This document shows positions 1 through 5,562 of a stretch of DNA of 24,111 nucleotides, piece after piece (within the stretch, counting starts at the first letter, position 1; each line of letters opens with the position of its first letter). The notes beneath the pieces were generated by a model. It saw nothing but the letters and a program-made list of their open reading frames with translations. It made no database searches and was not told the origin of the DNA. The DNA comes from a virus. The DNA lies in the IMG/VR virus record IMGVR_UViG_3300024273_000474, positions 1 through 24,111 of that record; one strand, 5' to 3'. The position numbers and the translations under genes are program-made.

Positions 1-409
1 CAGATTCAAGTCCATTTCCAGTGGTGACCAAAGTAAATAATTCTCCGTAACCTTTATAATCAATGATGTTCTTGATGGCGACCCCGATCAACCTGTGCCC
101 TTCGATTGGCGCATCCATATGCGATTCATCAATGTAGATTTCCGATTTCCAAAGGGCGAAACCGGCTTCAGTATGACCAATTGTTTCTCCATTACTCACA
201 AGTAATCCTTTCTTGACAAGAGAGGCAACGGTGCCTGGAATCGAGGCCGAACTCGGGTGAGTCATGTGTTCGTAGATATATCCAGCGTCGATGCAATTAC
301 ACCAAGTGAAGGTATCATCAGCAATTTCGGGAACACCATAATTCATAGCATTCATCTCATTTTGAGCGATGAGCTGGAGGACGGTTTTTTCTTTTTCAGT
401 AATATTCAT
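1..409 (-). CDS. Winged-helix-like protein, C-terminus cut by window edge
   Basis: Reading leftwards from the ATG at 409, an open frame of 136 codons runs off the left edge, so the gene is partial at its 3' end. It begins MNITEKEKTVLQLIAQNEMN. Around residues 55-85 there is a segment (SIPGTVASLVKKGLLVSNGE, then HTEAGFALW) with the layout of a winged helix: a recognition helix, then K-K-G-L-L, a short wing, and a T-E-A-G-x-x-L helix as in MarR-like proteins. This suggests a DNA-binding or regulatory role, but I do not recognise the family. A near-consensus sigma-70 promoter (428-456) lies directly upstream, so it is probably expressed early. No Shine-Dalgarno sequence is visible before the ATG. 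The winged-helix reading is an inference from pattern; that the frame is coding is well supported by the promoter and continuous frame. Confidence 0.7.
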   Translation of the reverse strand, partial: MNITEKEKTVLQLIAQNEMNAMNYGVPEIADDTFTWCNCIDAGYIYEHMTHPSSASIPGTVASLVKKGLLVSNGETIGHTEAGFALWKSEIYIDESHMDAPIEGHRLIGVAIKNIIDYKGYGELFTLVTTGNGLES

Positions 410-427
410 AATCAATCTTATATGTAT

Positions 428-456
428 ATTATATCCTAAAACCCGCGATTTGTCAA
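428..456 (-). promoter_or_regulatory. Sigma-70-type early promoter
   Basis: On the minus strand this reads TTGACA (456-451), a 17-bp spacer, then TATAAT (433-428), an exact match to both consensus hexamers. ATACATATAAG follows the -10 box. The predicted start is about 11 bases before the ATG at 409. No plus-strand gene competes for the site. Confidence 0.8.
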
Positions 457-520
457 CATAGAGAACCCGTTGACTATCAAGGGGTTACAAAAGACTTTTG
501 GTACCAGCCTAAAAATTCAT

Positions 521-543
521 AACTAGTTGATAATCAACTAGTT
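521..543 (-). terminator. Perfect 10-bp inverted repeat at 3' end of nuclease gene
   Basis: AACTAGTTGA (521-530), loop TAA, TCAACTAGTT (534-543) is a perfect 10-bp inverted repeat. It overlaps the TAG stop codon (538-540) of the upstream nuclease gene. On the minus strand it is followed by ATGAATTTTTAGG, so a short T run starts about five bases after the stem. The stem is AT-rich. It may be a weak intrinsic terminator or an mRNA 3'-end stabiliser, and it isolates the nuclease transcript from the promoter at 428-456. Confidence 0.5.
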
Positions 544-1236
544 GTCATTGTTCTTTATCTTTTTATTCAGATAATCAAAATACTCATCTCTGCGCCTTTT
601 TAACTCTTCTACCCATTTATCTCTGGGTTCAATGAAAACGAGAGAATCTTCTGTGCCCTCTACAACCATAATAGTAACAATCTGGTCGATCTTGATTCCT
701 GTTCTTTCCTCAAACATTACTGCGTAGCCACATTCTTGAAGAAAATATCCTGTGATCTCTTCTGAGCTTTTGTAGCGACTAGATGTCTTGAAGTCAATGA
801 TTGATAATTTACCATCAAACTCTGCGATAAGATCGACTCGACCTGCTAGCATTAATTCATCAGAGTAAAGAGGACATTCCTGCATAACAATGTTATCTAC
901 CCTTTCATCCAACACCTTCTTCATTGAATTCCACATCTGAACAACATGAGGCATCTCACTTTCTTTGAGAGCACCTTCTTCATTGTTCAGATATCTTTCT
1001 GCTGTGTAATGAACAGCATTACCACGAGCACAAGCATGGCGAGAGATTCTATTCGCCTCTTCGGCTCCTACTGCTTTTCTCCAAGCATGAATGTGGTGTT
1101 TAGTAGCCCAACCAAGACACGTAGTCATTGAAGGATAATAATTGCCACCTGGCACTTCATATAATCTACCTGCTTTAGTCGATTTAGCAGATAGATTGTA
1201 GTCTAATTCGATTGGATTGTGTGTGAATTTTTTCAT
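538..1236 (-). CDS. PD-(D/E)XK exonuclease, RecB/Cas4/MGME1-like
   Basis: A 232-aa protein with the hallmarks of the PD-(D/E)XK nuclease superfamily, RecB-like branch. An N-terminal RGNAVHYTAERY segment matches the conserved R-G-x-x-x-H...E helix. The core GRVDLIAEFDGKLSIIDFKT gives the metal-binding Asp (GRVDLI), the D-x-K element (IIDFKTS) and the following Ser. A later QECGYAVMFEERTGI matches motif Q-x-x-x-Y of RecB/Cas4/MGME1 exonucleases. I expect a metal-dependent single-strand DNA exonuclease in phage DNA processing or repair. Length fits stand-alone phage members. It follows the 41-aa microprotein with a 3-base gap on the 5' side, so is probably co-transcribed, and ends in a perfect inverted repeat (521-543). 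No iron-sulfur cysteine cluster like that of Cas4 is evident. The exact substrate cannot be read from sequence. Confidence 0.85.
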   Translation of the reverse strand: MKKFTHNPIELDYNLSAKSTKAGRLYEVPGGNYYPSMTTCLGWATKHHIHAWRKAVGAEEANRISRHACARGNAVHYTAERYLNNEEGALKESEMPHVVQMWNSMKKVLDERVDNIVMQECPLYSDELMLAGRVDLIAEFDGKLSIIDFKTSSRYKSSEEITGYFLQECGYAVMFEERTGIKIDQIVTIMVVEGTEDSLVFIEPRDKWVEELKRRRDEYFDYLNKKIKNNDN

Positions 1237-1239
1237 AAT

Positions 1240-1365
1240 TTATAGATAGCTCAACCAAATACAAAGGCATACAAAAATGCATAGTGAAAATGATCCAATG
1301 ATCACCTTCTCGTGTAATTGAAGCGGGCCATATTCGCTCTTTTGTTCGTTGAATGATTTTTTCAT
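1240..1365 (-). CDS. 41-aa single-pass membrane microprotein
   Basis: A short frame from the ATG at 1365 to the TAA at 1240-1242. The protein starts MKKSFNEQKSEYGPLQLHEK and continues with a hydrophobic, Cys-containing stretch (VIIGSFSLCIFVCLCIWLSY) that would span a membrane, leaving a short charged N-terminal tail. It fits exactly between its neighbours: one base after the 82-aa gene stop (1367) and three bases before the nuclease ATG (1236). This tight packing with a plausible transmembrane segment supports it as real, although it is below the length most gene finders accept. Function unknown; it is one of three small membrane proteins in a row. Confidence 0.6.
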   Translation of the reverse strand: MKKSFNEQKSEYGPLQLHEKVIIGSFSLCIFVCLCIWLSYL

Positions 1366-1366
1366 A

Positions 1367-1615
1367 TTATTGTGAGAGGATAACTGGTCGGGCAGGTGGT
1401 TCACCTACTGGGATATTCGGTCTCTCGTCTTTAACATCCATTGTGTAAATGACTTCATCATCGAGATTCGGTCGGGAGCAGCTGCAGTAGCAGTTACAAT
1501 GAGTTGTTTCCATTTCGGAAATAGGTTGAGATGTTACATCCACCACAGCGGCTGCTACGATTACTGCGGTTACTGCTCCTGCAATGAAGTGTAGCCAATC
1601 ATCGATTGTTTTCAT
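1367..1615 (-). CDS. 82-aa membrane-anchored Cys-rich protein
   Basis: I do not recognise this protein. Residues 8-27 (HFIAGAVTAVIVAAAVVDVT) form a hydrophobic, Ala/Val-rich segment that would act as a signal anchor. After it comes a cysteine cluster (THCNCYCSCSRPN), then an acidic stretch and a Pro-rich C-terminal tail (PVGEPPARPVILSQ). A short N-terminal anchor with a Pro-rich periplasmic tail is reminiscent of small spanin-like or inner-membrane phage proteins, but there is no proper lipobox, so this is speculation. It lies between two other single-pass microproteins (1240-1365 and 1617-1724), separated by one base on each side, suggesting a co-translated membrane module. Confidence 0.75.
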   Translation of the reverse strand: MKTIDDWLHFIAGAVTAVIVAAAVVDVTSQPISEMETTHCNCYCSCSRPNLDDEVIYTMDVKDERPNIPVGEPPARPVILSQ

Positions 1616-1616
1616 A

Positions 1617-1724
1617 TTATTTTTCGTTTATTGTGCACCACAAATAATAACAGATTATTGCTACACAAGCGGCACCAATAAAAACCTGCGCGGCTTCTCC
1701 TAATTTTAATGTAATATATTCCAT
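1617..1724 (-). CDS. 35-aa single-pass membrane microprotein
   Basis: An ATG at 1724 opens a 35-codon frame ending in TAA at 1617-1619. The product begins MEYITLKLGEAAQV and continues into a hydrophobic segment (FIGAACVAIICYYLWC), ending TINEK, consistent with a single transmembrane helix. It fills the gap between the zinc-ribbon gene (stop 1727) and the 82-aa gene (start 1615) almost exactly, with two bases and one base to spare. Function unknown. Confidence 0.55.
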   Translation of the reverse strand: MEYITLKLGEAAQVFIGAACVAIICYYLWCTINEK

Positions 1725-1726
1725 GA

Positions 1727-1981
1727 TTAATAATGTTCGATTTTAGATTGCTTGCCAGCTGCTTTATTAATTCCCTTCAAGACATCATTCCAACCAGATC
1801 CTGCTCGTTTAATCATTCCAACAGAACCCTGAAAATTTAACCCTGGGGCACAGACACCTCTCCTTACTGTTCCACCATCTTCGCAAGGACATGGCTTTCC
1901 AACAGGTTCATCTCGGTTATCGATGGTGTGAGTCTCTTCCCACACTTTTTCACATTTATCGCAATAGTAATCGTATATCAT
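1727..1981 (-). CDS. FmdB-type zinc-ribbon protein
   Basis: An 84-aa protein whose N-terminal half matches the CxxC regulatory zinc-ribbon family (FmdB type). It starts MIYDYYCDKCEKVWEE, the usual Y-x-Y-x-C-x-x-C-x-x-x-F/W-E pattern, followed by a second Cys pair (KPCPCEDGG), then the T-V-R-R and P-G-x-x-F-x-G elements typical of the family. The C-terminal half (SGWNDVLKGINKAAGK) is basic and amphipathic. In bacteria such proteins are often annotated as regulators, but their biochemical role is poorly defined. It lies six bases downstream of the 185-aa gene, probably in the same early unit driven by the promoter at 2554-2581. Confidence 0.75.
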   Translation of the reverse strand: MIYDYYCDKCEKVWEETHTIDNRDEPVGKPCPCEDGGTVRRGVCAPGLNFQGSVGMIKRAGSGWNDVLKGINKAAGKQSKIEHY

Positions 1982-1987
1982 AAGTTA

Positions 1988-2545
1988 TTATTTATGGAGT
2001 TTAAACCAATGTGGTGTTTCTCTATTCTTCCAAGTCATCGAGAATCTTTTTTGTTTTGTCTGATAGAATTTTTGGTATGAACCAATGGGGTCATCGTAAT
2101 TCATACACTCGGGGTTAGAGCCCATTGCGAGAGCAAAGGGCGTCATATAGGATTTCTTGATATTCTTTGGTATATCTTTTAGAATATCAAGAAGTTTAGT
2201 CTCTGATACATGAACCTTTCCATACCGATAAGTATATTCTTTGCAAAGACACTTAAAAAGCTGATAGTGCCATTTGTAATTCATATGAGATTCCATTGTC
2301 CATAATGTAGATGGATGTTTCATATGAACAGCCTTGTATAGTTTATTTTCTCGGTCATCGGGTAATTCCCAATATCGTGACATTGTCTTACCAGAAACTG
2401 AAGAGCGCCTTTCTTCTATACCATCAAGAACTCGGTGGGCTGTCGATAGCATTTGTGCTGATTCAAGAATCATTTTGACCACATGCTTATCACAGTGCCA
2501 TTTGGCGGCAACATCTGGTACAGGAGATAAGGCGAAGATATTCAT
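1988..2545 (-). CDS. Conserved phage protein, CDKH family; possible pyrimidine-dimer glycosylase-like
   Basis: A 185-aa protein beginning MNIFALSPVPDVAAKWHCDK, then HVVKMILESAQMLSTAH. This start, with C-D-K-H-V-V-K and the E-S-A-Q-x-L motif, is one I recall from a family frequent in T4-like and other marine phages. Further conserved elements are HPSTLWTMESHMNYKW, the EYTYRYGKVH stretch, and a C-terminal Y-x-K-F-Y-x-x-K-x-K. Some members have been labelled pyrimidine-dimer DNA glycosylase-like, but I cannot see the catalytic arrangement of T4 DenV, so function should be treated as unknown. The family-conserved N-terminus supports the chosen ATG. That matters because the promoter at 2554-2581 places the predicted transcription start essentially at this codon. 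Confidence 0.75.
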   Translation of the reverse strand: MNIFALSPVPDVAAKWHCDKHVVKMILESAQMLSTAHRVLDGIEERRSSVSGKTMSRYWELPDDRENKLYKAVHMKHPSTLWTMESHMNYKWHYQLFKCLCKEYTYRYGKVHVSETKLLDILKDIPKNIKKSYMTPFALAMGSNPECMNYDDPIGSYQKFYQTKQKRFSMTWKNRETPHWFKLHK

Positions 2546-2553
2546 AATGTAAT

Positions 2554-2581
2554 ATTATATATTAAATCTCAATTATTTCAA
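2554..2581 (-). promoter_or_regulatory. Sigma-70-type early promoter, near-leaderless
   Basis: Minus-strand TTGAAA (2581-2576), a 16-bp spacer, TATAAT (2559-2554), followed by ATTACATT and then the ATG at 2545. Only eight bases separate the -10 box from the start codon, so the mRNA would have a leader of about zero to two bases. The -35 box overlaps the stop codon of the 42-aa coiled-coil gene. Confidence 0.7.
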
Positions 2582-2701
2582 GAATCTTTTTCTTAAATCA
2601 ATCTTGTGATTTCTCTTTTCAATTGATTCAAGCCTCCCTTTGAGAGATGATACCTCCTTTTGAAGATCACCAATGATTTTCTTTAATTCAGACTCACTCA
2701 T
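2573..2701 (-). CDS. 42-aa coiled-coil microprotein
   Basis: A short frame starts at the ATG at 2701, which overlaps the TGA stop of the upstream gene (2698-2700) as ATGA, a standard translational-coupling arrangement. It ends in TAA at 2573-2575. The product MSESELKKIIGDLQKEVSSL continues KGRLESIEKRNHKIDLRKRF and is highly charged, with hydrophobic residues in heptad spacing (I-I-L-V-L-L-I), consistent with a short coiled coil. Function unknown. The ATGA overlap is the main support for it being a gene. Confidence 0.6.
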   Translation of the reverse strand: MSESELKKIIGDLQKEVSSLKGRLESIEKRNHKIDLRKRFLK

Positions 2702-3117
2702 TTTACCAGTGTGGGGAATACAGACTTCACAAGGCTTTCTGATACACGAGAGAATTCTTTCTCAATCTTCTTATCCTTTGCTCGACAGATGATATTAGCA
2801 TCTTCTTCAGATACACTCTCCAAAATAGAAATGAAACTAGATTCTTTCTTCAATTTAGAGATAGAACTATTGACTACACAATATCCAATGCGCTTGATGA
2901 TATTATCTAATTTACCTCCAGGCGCTTCATTCACTGTGAATGGTGGTTTACCTGAAGGCAGATCAAGCTTGATCGAGGTATCATAATTTAATTGTAATAC
3001 AGTTCGAAGTGAAAAAGAATCATTTTGCTTCAAGATGTCTTGTCGCTCTGCTCTAGTCTTCGCCTCCTGTATACTTGTGAATATTTGATTTAAGGTTTGT
3101 TCTTCTTTTTTACTCAT
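2698..3117 (-). CDS. Conserved T4-like phage protein downstream of RNase H (DUF6433-like)
   Basis: A 139-aa protein when started at MSKKEEQTLNQIF (ATG 3117). A longer frame starting at 3153 would add 12 residues overlapping the RNase H gene; I prefer 3117 because it sits four bases after that stop. The segment with ILKQNDSFSLRTVLQLNYD, I-K-L-D-L-P-x-G-x-P-P-F and later S-E-E-D-A-N-I-I-C-R-A-K-D-K resembles a family I recall from marine T4-like phages (DUF6433 type) lying near replication genes. No catalytic motif is evident. Position immediately after rnh suggests a replication or recombination accessory. It is coupled to the 42-aa coiled-coil gene through an ATGA overlap. Confidence 0.7.
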   Translation of the reverse strand: MSKKEEQTLNQIFTSIQEAKTRAERQDILKQNDSFSLRTVLQLNYDTSIKLDLPSGKPPFTVNEAPGGKLDNIIKRIGYCVVNSSISKLKKESSFISILESVSEEDANIICRAKDKKIEKEFSRVSESLVKSVFPTLVK

Positions 3118-3121
3118 TGTT

Positions 3122-3982
3122 CTATTTGTTTTGGAAATCCTGCACTGCTTCAATTAGCATATTACATCTTTTTGTGACGAGATATGTCAGAGTATCCTTG
3201 TTTCTTTTATTTGATTGTGATTCGTATTCTTCAACGATCTGATCTGTGACATCCTTTGGAATGAATGACAGATCAATTACTTTCTGATTGCGTTGAAAGT
3301 TTCTTAGGGTTTCTTGATCCATAACAGATGCAAGATCATCTTTGCTCTCATACCATTCTTGAATCTTCTTGGCTCGCAGCGGCTTTTGGCGAAGTCCATC
3401 AACGAATGTGTTATCGGGGCTTAAAATATTGGGCACACCATCACTGGAATCACCCTTGCATGTGTGTTCGAATCGATAGTATAATGGATCATCAACTGTG
3501 ATCAAACCTCTTTTCATAGGGCTGAACTGTTTTACATTGCTATACCTATGTAATTGGAGAAAGTCTTTATCCGCGGATACGATCATCACAGGCTCGCCCT
3601 TGCCGAACTCTTGTGTTCCATCTGAAAGAACTGCAATGATATCATCTGCTTCTGCACCTTTCACATATACAACTGGATAGGGTAGATATTCTGTTAGTTC
3701 CTCTCTCACAAGGTTGATCAGTCGAAAGAATTCGCCCCAATCTAGAGGTGATTCATCACGGGTCTTTTTGCGACCTGCTTTGTAATTCTCATAAACAGTT
3801 TTGCGCCATGAACCTCCATCACATGCGATAACTGTCTGACCGTATTCCTCTCGGAATTTTAGATTATACATACGAATTCGGTTGAGAATCATATGTCGAA
3901 TAAGACCTTCTTCAATTTCTTGAGGTCGGTCTTGAGAGAAGATTGCCGCGATGGCGATGGCTGAGTAGTCTATAATTGTCAT
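3122..3982 (-). CDS. rnh: RNase H-like 5'-3' exonuclease (T4 Rnh, FEN family)
   Basis: A 286-aa protein matching T4 RNase H, the flap/5' nuclease that removes RNA primers and adjacent DNA from Okazaki fragments. The metal-binding acidic residues of the PIN/FEN fold are visible in order: D5 (MTIIDYS), D55 (IACDGGSWRK), the A-E-A-D-D cluster at 110-114, D138 and D140 (VSADKDF), and D178/D181 in the helix-hairpin-helix entry (CKGDSSDGVPNIL). The basic arch segment ENYKAGRKKTRDE follows the second motif. Length is close to that of T4 Rnh (305 aa). A consensus early promoter (4004-4031) lies just upstream. It heads a unit with the DUF6433-like and coiled-coil genes. Confident call. Confidence 0.93.
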   Translation of the reverse strand: MTIIDYSAIAIAAIFSQDRPQEIEEGLIRHMILNRIRMYNLKFREEYGQTVIACDGGSWRKTVYENYKAGRKKTRDESPLDWGEFFRLINLVREELTEYLPYPVVYVKGAEADDIIAVLSDGTQEFGKGEPVMIVSADKDFLQLHRYSNVKQFSPMKRGLITVDDPLYYRFEHTCKGDSSDGVPNILSPDNTFVDGLRQKPLRAKKIQEWYESKDDLASVMDQETLRNFQRNQKVIDLSFIPKDVTDQIVEEYESQSNKRNKDTLTYLVTKRCNMLIEAVQDFQNK

Positions 3983-4003
3983 AATATTTTTTAATATGTA
4001 TAT

Positions 4004-4031
4004 ATTATATCATCTCACATCATAATGTCAA
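4004..4031 (-). promoter_or_regulatory. Sigma-70-type early promoter for rnh
   Basis: Minus-strand TTGACA (4031-4026), 16-bp spacer, TATAAT (4009-4004), followed by ATATACATATTAAAAAATAT and then the ATG at 3982. Both hexamers are exact consensus. The -35 box overlaps the stop codon of the GIY-YIG gene (4028-4030). The predicted leader is about 14 bases and contains no Shine-Dalgarno match. Confidence 0.85.
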
Positions 4032-4441
4032 ATCTTTTTTACAACATGATTTCGGTGAATTTTACATCCAATGAAAGCATTATGATATTCATCTGGCTTG
4101 AAAAGAACCTCTCTATCAACTTGTTCTTTCAATTCCTTATAGGTCAGTTCTCCTTTGGCTTTACATAGATGCAGTATCTCTCGGTCGAAATGATCTAAAC
4201 CATTCTCCTCTACAAGAGACTTTACGGTTTCACTAGAGCCACAGTATGTTTTCCAATCAGACTCTTTTAGTGATCTGCGCTTTCTTTTCTTACCTTTGAG
4301 TGGTGGCTTAGTGACCTTGGAAAAGAAGTTCTTCTTCCCAATGTATTTCATTCCTGTTACTTTATCAGTTACAATATAGACAAAGCCTATATTATCTCCT
4401 ATCATTTCAGTCGTGAACTCTTCGCCTTTATAACTCCACAT
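4028..4441 (-). CDS. GIY-YIG nuclease-domain protein
   Basis: A 137-aa protein with a GIY-YIG-type core near the N-terminus: GFVYIVTDKVTGMKYIGKKN, where F-V-Y-I and Y-I-G-K correspond to the two name motifs. A basic segment (PLKGKKRKRRSLKE) and W-x-x-Y-x-G-S-S follow, then the F-D-R-E-I-L strand-helix with the Glu expected in catalysis. It ends HNAFIGCKIHRNH. GIY-YIG proteins include Seg-type homing endonucleases and T4 DenA. This one is short, with no clear DNA-recognition domain beyond the core, so it could be a homing endonuclease relative or a domesticated phage nuclease. It sits four bases after the Ntn hydrolase gene and directly upstream of the rnh promoter. Confidence 0.75.
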   Translation of the reverse strand: MWSYKGEEFTTEMIGDNIGFVYIVTDKVTGMKYIGKKNFFSKVTKPPLKGKKRKRRSLKESDWKTYCGSSETVKSLVEENGLDHFDREILHLCKAKGELTYKELKEQVDREVLFKPDEYHNAFIGCKIHRNHVVKKI

Positions 4442-4445
4442 AGAG

Positions 4446-5351
4446 TTATTTATTCACATATTCCTTGAAGGATAATAGCTTCCTACTGGATATAATTTCG
4501 AAAAATGTTTTGGCTTCTGGTCCACTCAAACGATTATAATCGAACTTCACAGAAGAATATATTGGTCTATAATGTAGTGTTCTTTCTTTTGGAACAATCA
4601 ATAGCTGTCCTGTGGTGACCATATCATTCTTTTTAGTGTTCCCTGTTCTAATAGGGTTCATGAACACATCTTTATCTGGTGATTGTGCTAAAGCATCAAT
4701 GAGTTCGCCAGGTTCTTTTAGATCAGCACCTATAAATTTAGAGGCATATTCTAATCTCTTCTCACTGCTTTTTCTAGCTCTGATAAGTCTATCATCTGTC
4801 GGATTGGGGTGATATCCCAATTGAGTTAACATCAAGCCATGATTGGTTCTGCAAGAGAATTCCTTTTTAAGTTTTTTGGTCTTATGGATATATTCTCTTG
4901 GAGTCTCTTTGGTCGAATCTTTTTTCTTTACTGTATATCCACCTTCTAGAATATAACAAGTGTCTTGATTGAATACATAAGTTGCACCAGCGAGATTATT
5001 ATCGATAAGAACTTTGAGTGCGGCTTCTGGTGTCTTTTCCAATAGTGCCTTCCGCATTGTTTTTCCATCAGGTGAATAATAACCAATATCGTTTCTTTTA
5101 TTCTTTCTCTTGAGTATTATCTTATCACCTTCTTTTTCATCGCTCTTGACAGAGAAAGAAGCAGAGATGATTGCTACACCATATTCATTGACTCCTTCAC
5201 TCCACCTACTTAGTTTATCATCGATATATAGTCGTTGAACACCATTGCGATTAGATTGAACAACCTCGATATCTGTCTGATAATTTCGGTCGCGGTTTTT
5301 AACGCCGACCCAACCGAATTGATTCAAGTATTTTACACCTATAGTACACAT
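4446..5351 (-). CDS. Ntn-type hydrolase (peptidase C45 / linear amide hydrolase-like)
   Basis: A 301-aa protein starting MCTIGVKYL, so removal of Met would expose Cys2 as an N-terminal nucleophile. This is followed by G-V-K-N-R-D-R (16-22), matching the G-R-N-x-D element of acyl-CoA:penicillin acyltransferase and choloylglycine hydrolase families, then E-G-V-N-E-Y-G-V-A (53-61) with the conserved Asn, and RTNHGLMLTQLGY with the N-H pair. The layout supports an Ntn hydrolase that cleaves or transfers an amide-linked group; the substrate is unknown. Such an enzyme is unusual beside nucleotide-metabolism genes. The C-terminus ends LLSFKEYVNK, resembling the capsid-targeting peptides seen elsewhere in this window. 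A late-type TATAAATA (5358-5365) lies six bases before the ATG. Confidence 0.75.
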   Translation of the reverse strand: MCTIGVKYLNQFGWVGVKNRDRNYQTDIEVVQSNRNGVQRLYIDDKLSRWSEGVNEYGVAIISASFSVKSDEKEGDKIILKRKNKRNDIGYYSPDGKTMRKALLEKTPEAALKVLIDNNLAGATYVFNQDTCYILEGGYTVKKKDSTKETPREYIHKTKKLKKEFSCRTNHGLMLTQLGYHPNPTDDRLIRARKSSEKRLEYASKFIGADLKEPGELIDALAQSPDKDVFMNPIRTGNTKKNDMVTTGQLLIVPKERTLHYRPIYSSVKFDYNRLSGPEAKTFFEIISSRKLLSFKEYVNK

Positions 5352-5357
5352 ATAGTG

Positions 5358-5365
5358 TATTTATA
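5358..5365 (-). promoter_or_regulatory. Possible T4-type late promoter, leaderless
   Basis: Minus-strand TATAAATA at 5365-5358 matches the T4 late promoter octamer. Six bases separate it from the ATG at 5351, so a transcript would begin about at the start codon. A random match is possible in such AT-rich DNA, hence the modest confidence. Confidence 0.4.
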
Positions 5366-5388
5366 TGAAAAGGTTATTATAGATAAAT

Positions 5389-5562
5389 CTATTCTTCTCC
5401 AAATTCTTCATCTTCTAGATCTTCTAGATCTTCGTAATAGCCTATATGGGCAGAACCACAGAATGGGCAGTATTCTGGTTCGAGTTCTTCATCAACCTCG
5501 TCCAGTTCTATTGTGAATTTTGTATAACACTCATCACAAAAATATGTTTTTCTGATTATCAT
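5389..5562 (-). CDS. Small acidic zinc-ribbon protein coupled to nrdA
   Basis: A 57-aa protein when started at MIIRKTYFCDECY (ATG 5562). That ATG overlaps the TAA stop of nrdA as TAATG, which favours it over a start four codons upstream. C-D-E-C and C-P-F-C-G form a four-Cys zinc ribbon, and the tail (EDLEDLEDEEFGEE) is strongly acidic and encoded by a short tandem repeat (ctagatctt twice, near 5415-5432). Function unknown. Translational coupling to the ribonucleotide reductase large subunit suggests a role with it, for example in folding, regulation or thiol transfer, but this is inference; rubredoxin-like or transcription-factor-like roles are alternatives. Confidence 0.7.
   Translation of the reverse strand: MIIRKTYFCDECYTKFTIELDEVDEELEPEYCPFCGSAHIGYYEDLEDLEDEEFGEE

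Noticed and set aside
4028-4441. Calling the GIY-YIG gene a homing endonuclease inserted in a host gene
   Set aside because: The neighbouring genes are intact and there is no intron or split gene, so mobility is unsupported; only the nuclease core can be claimed.
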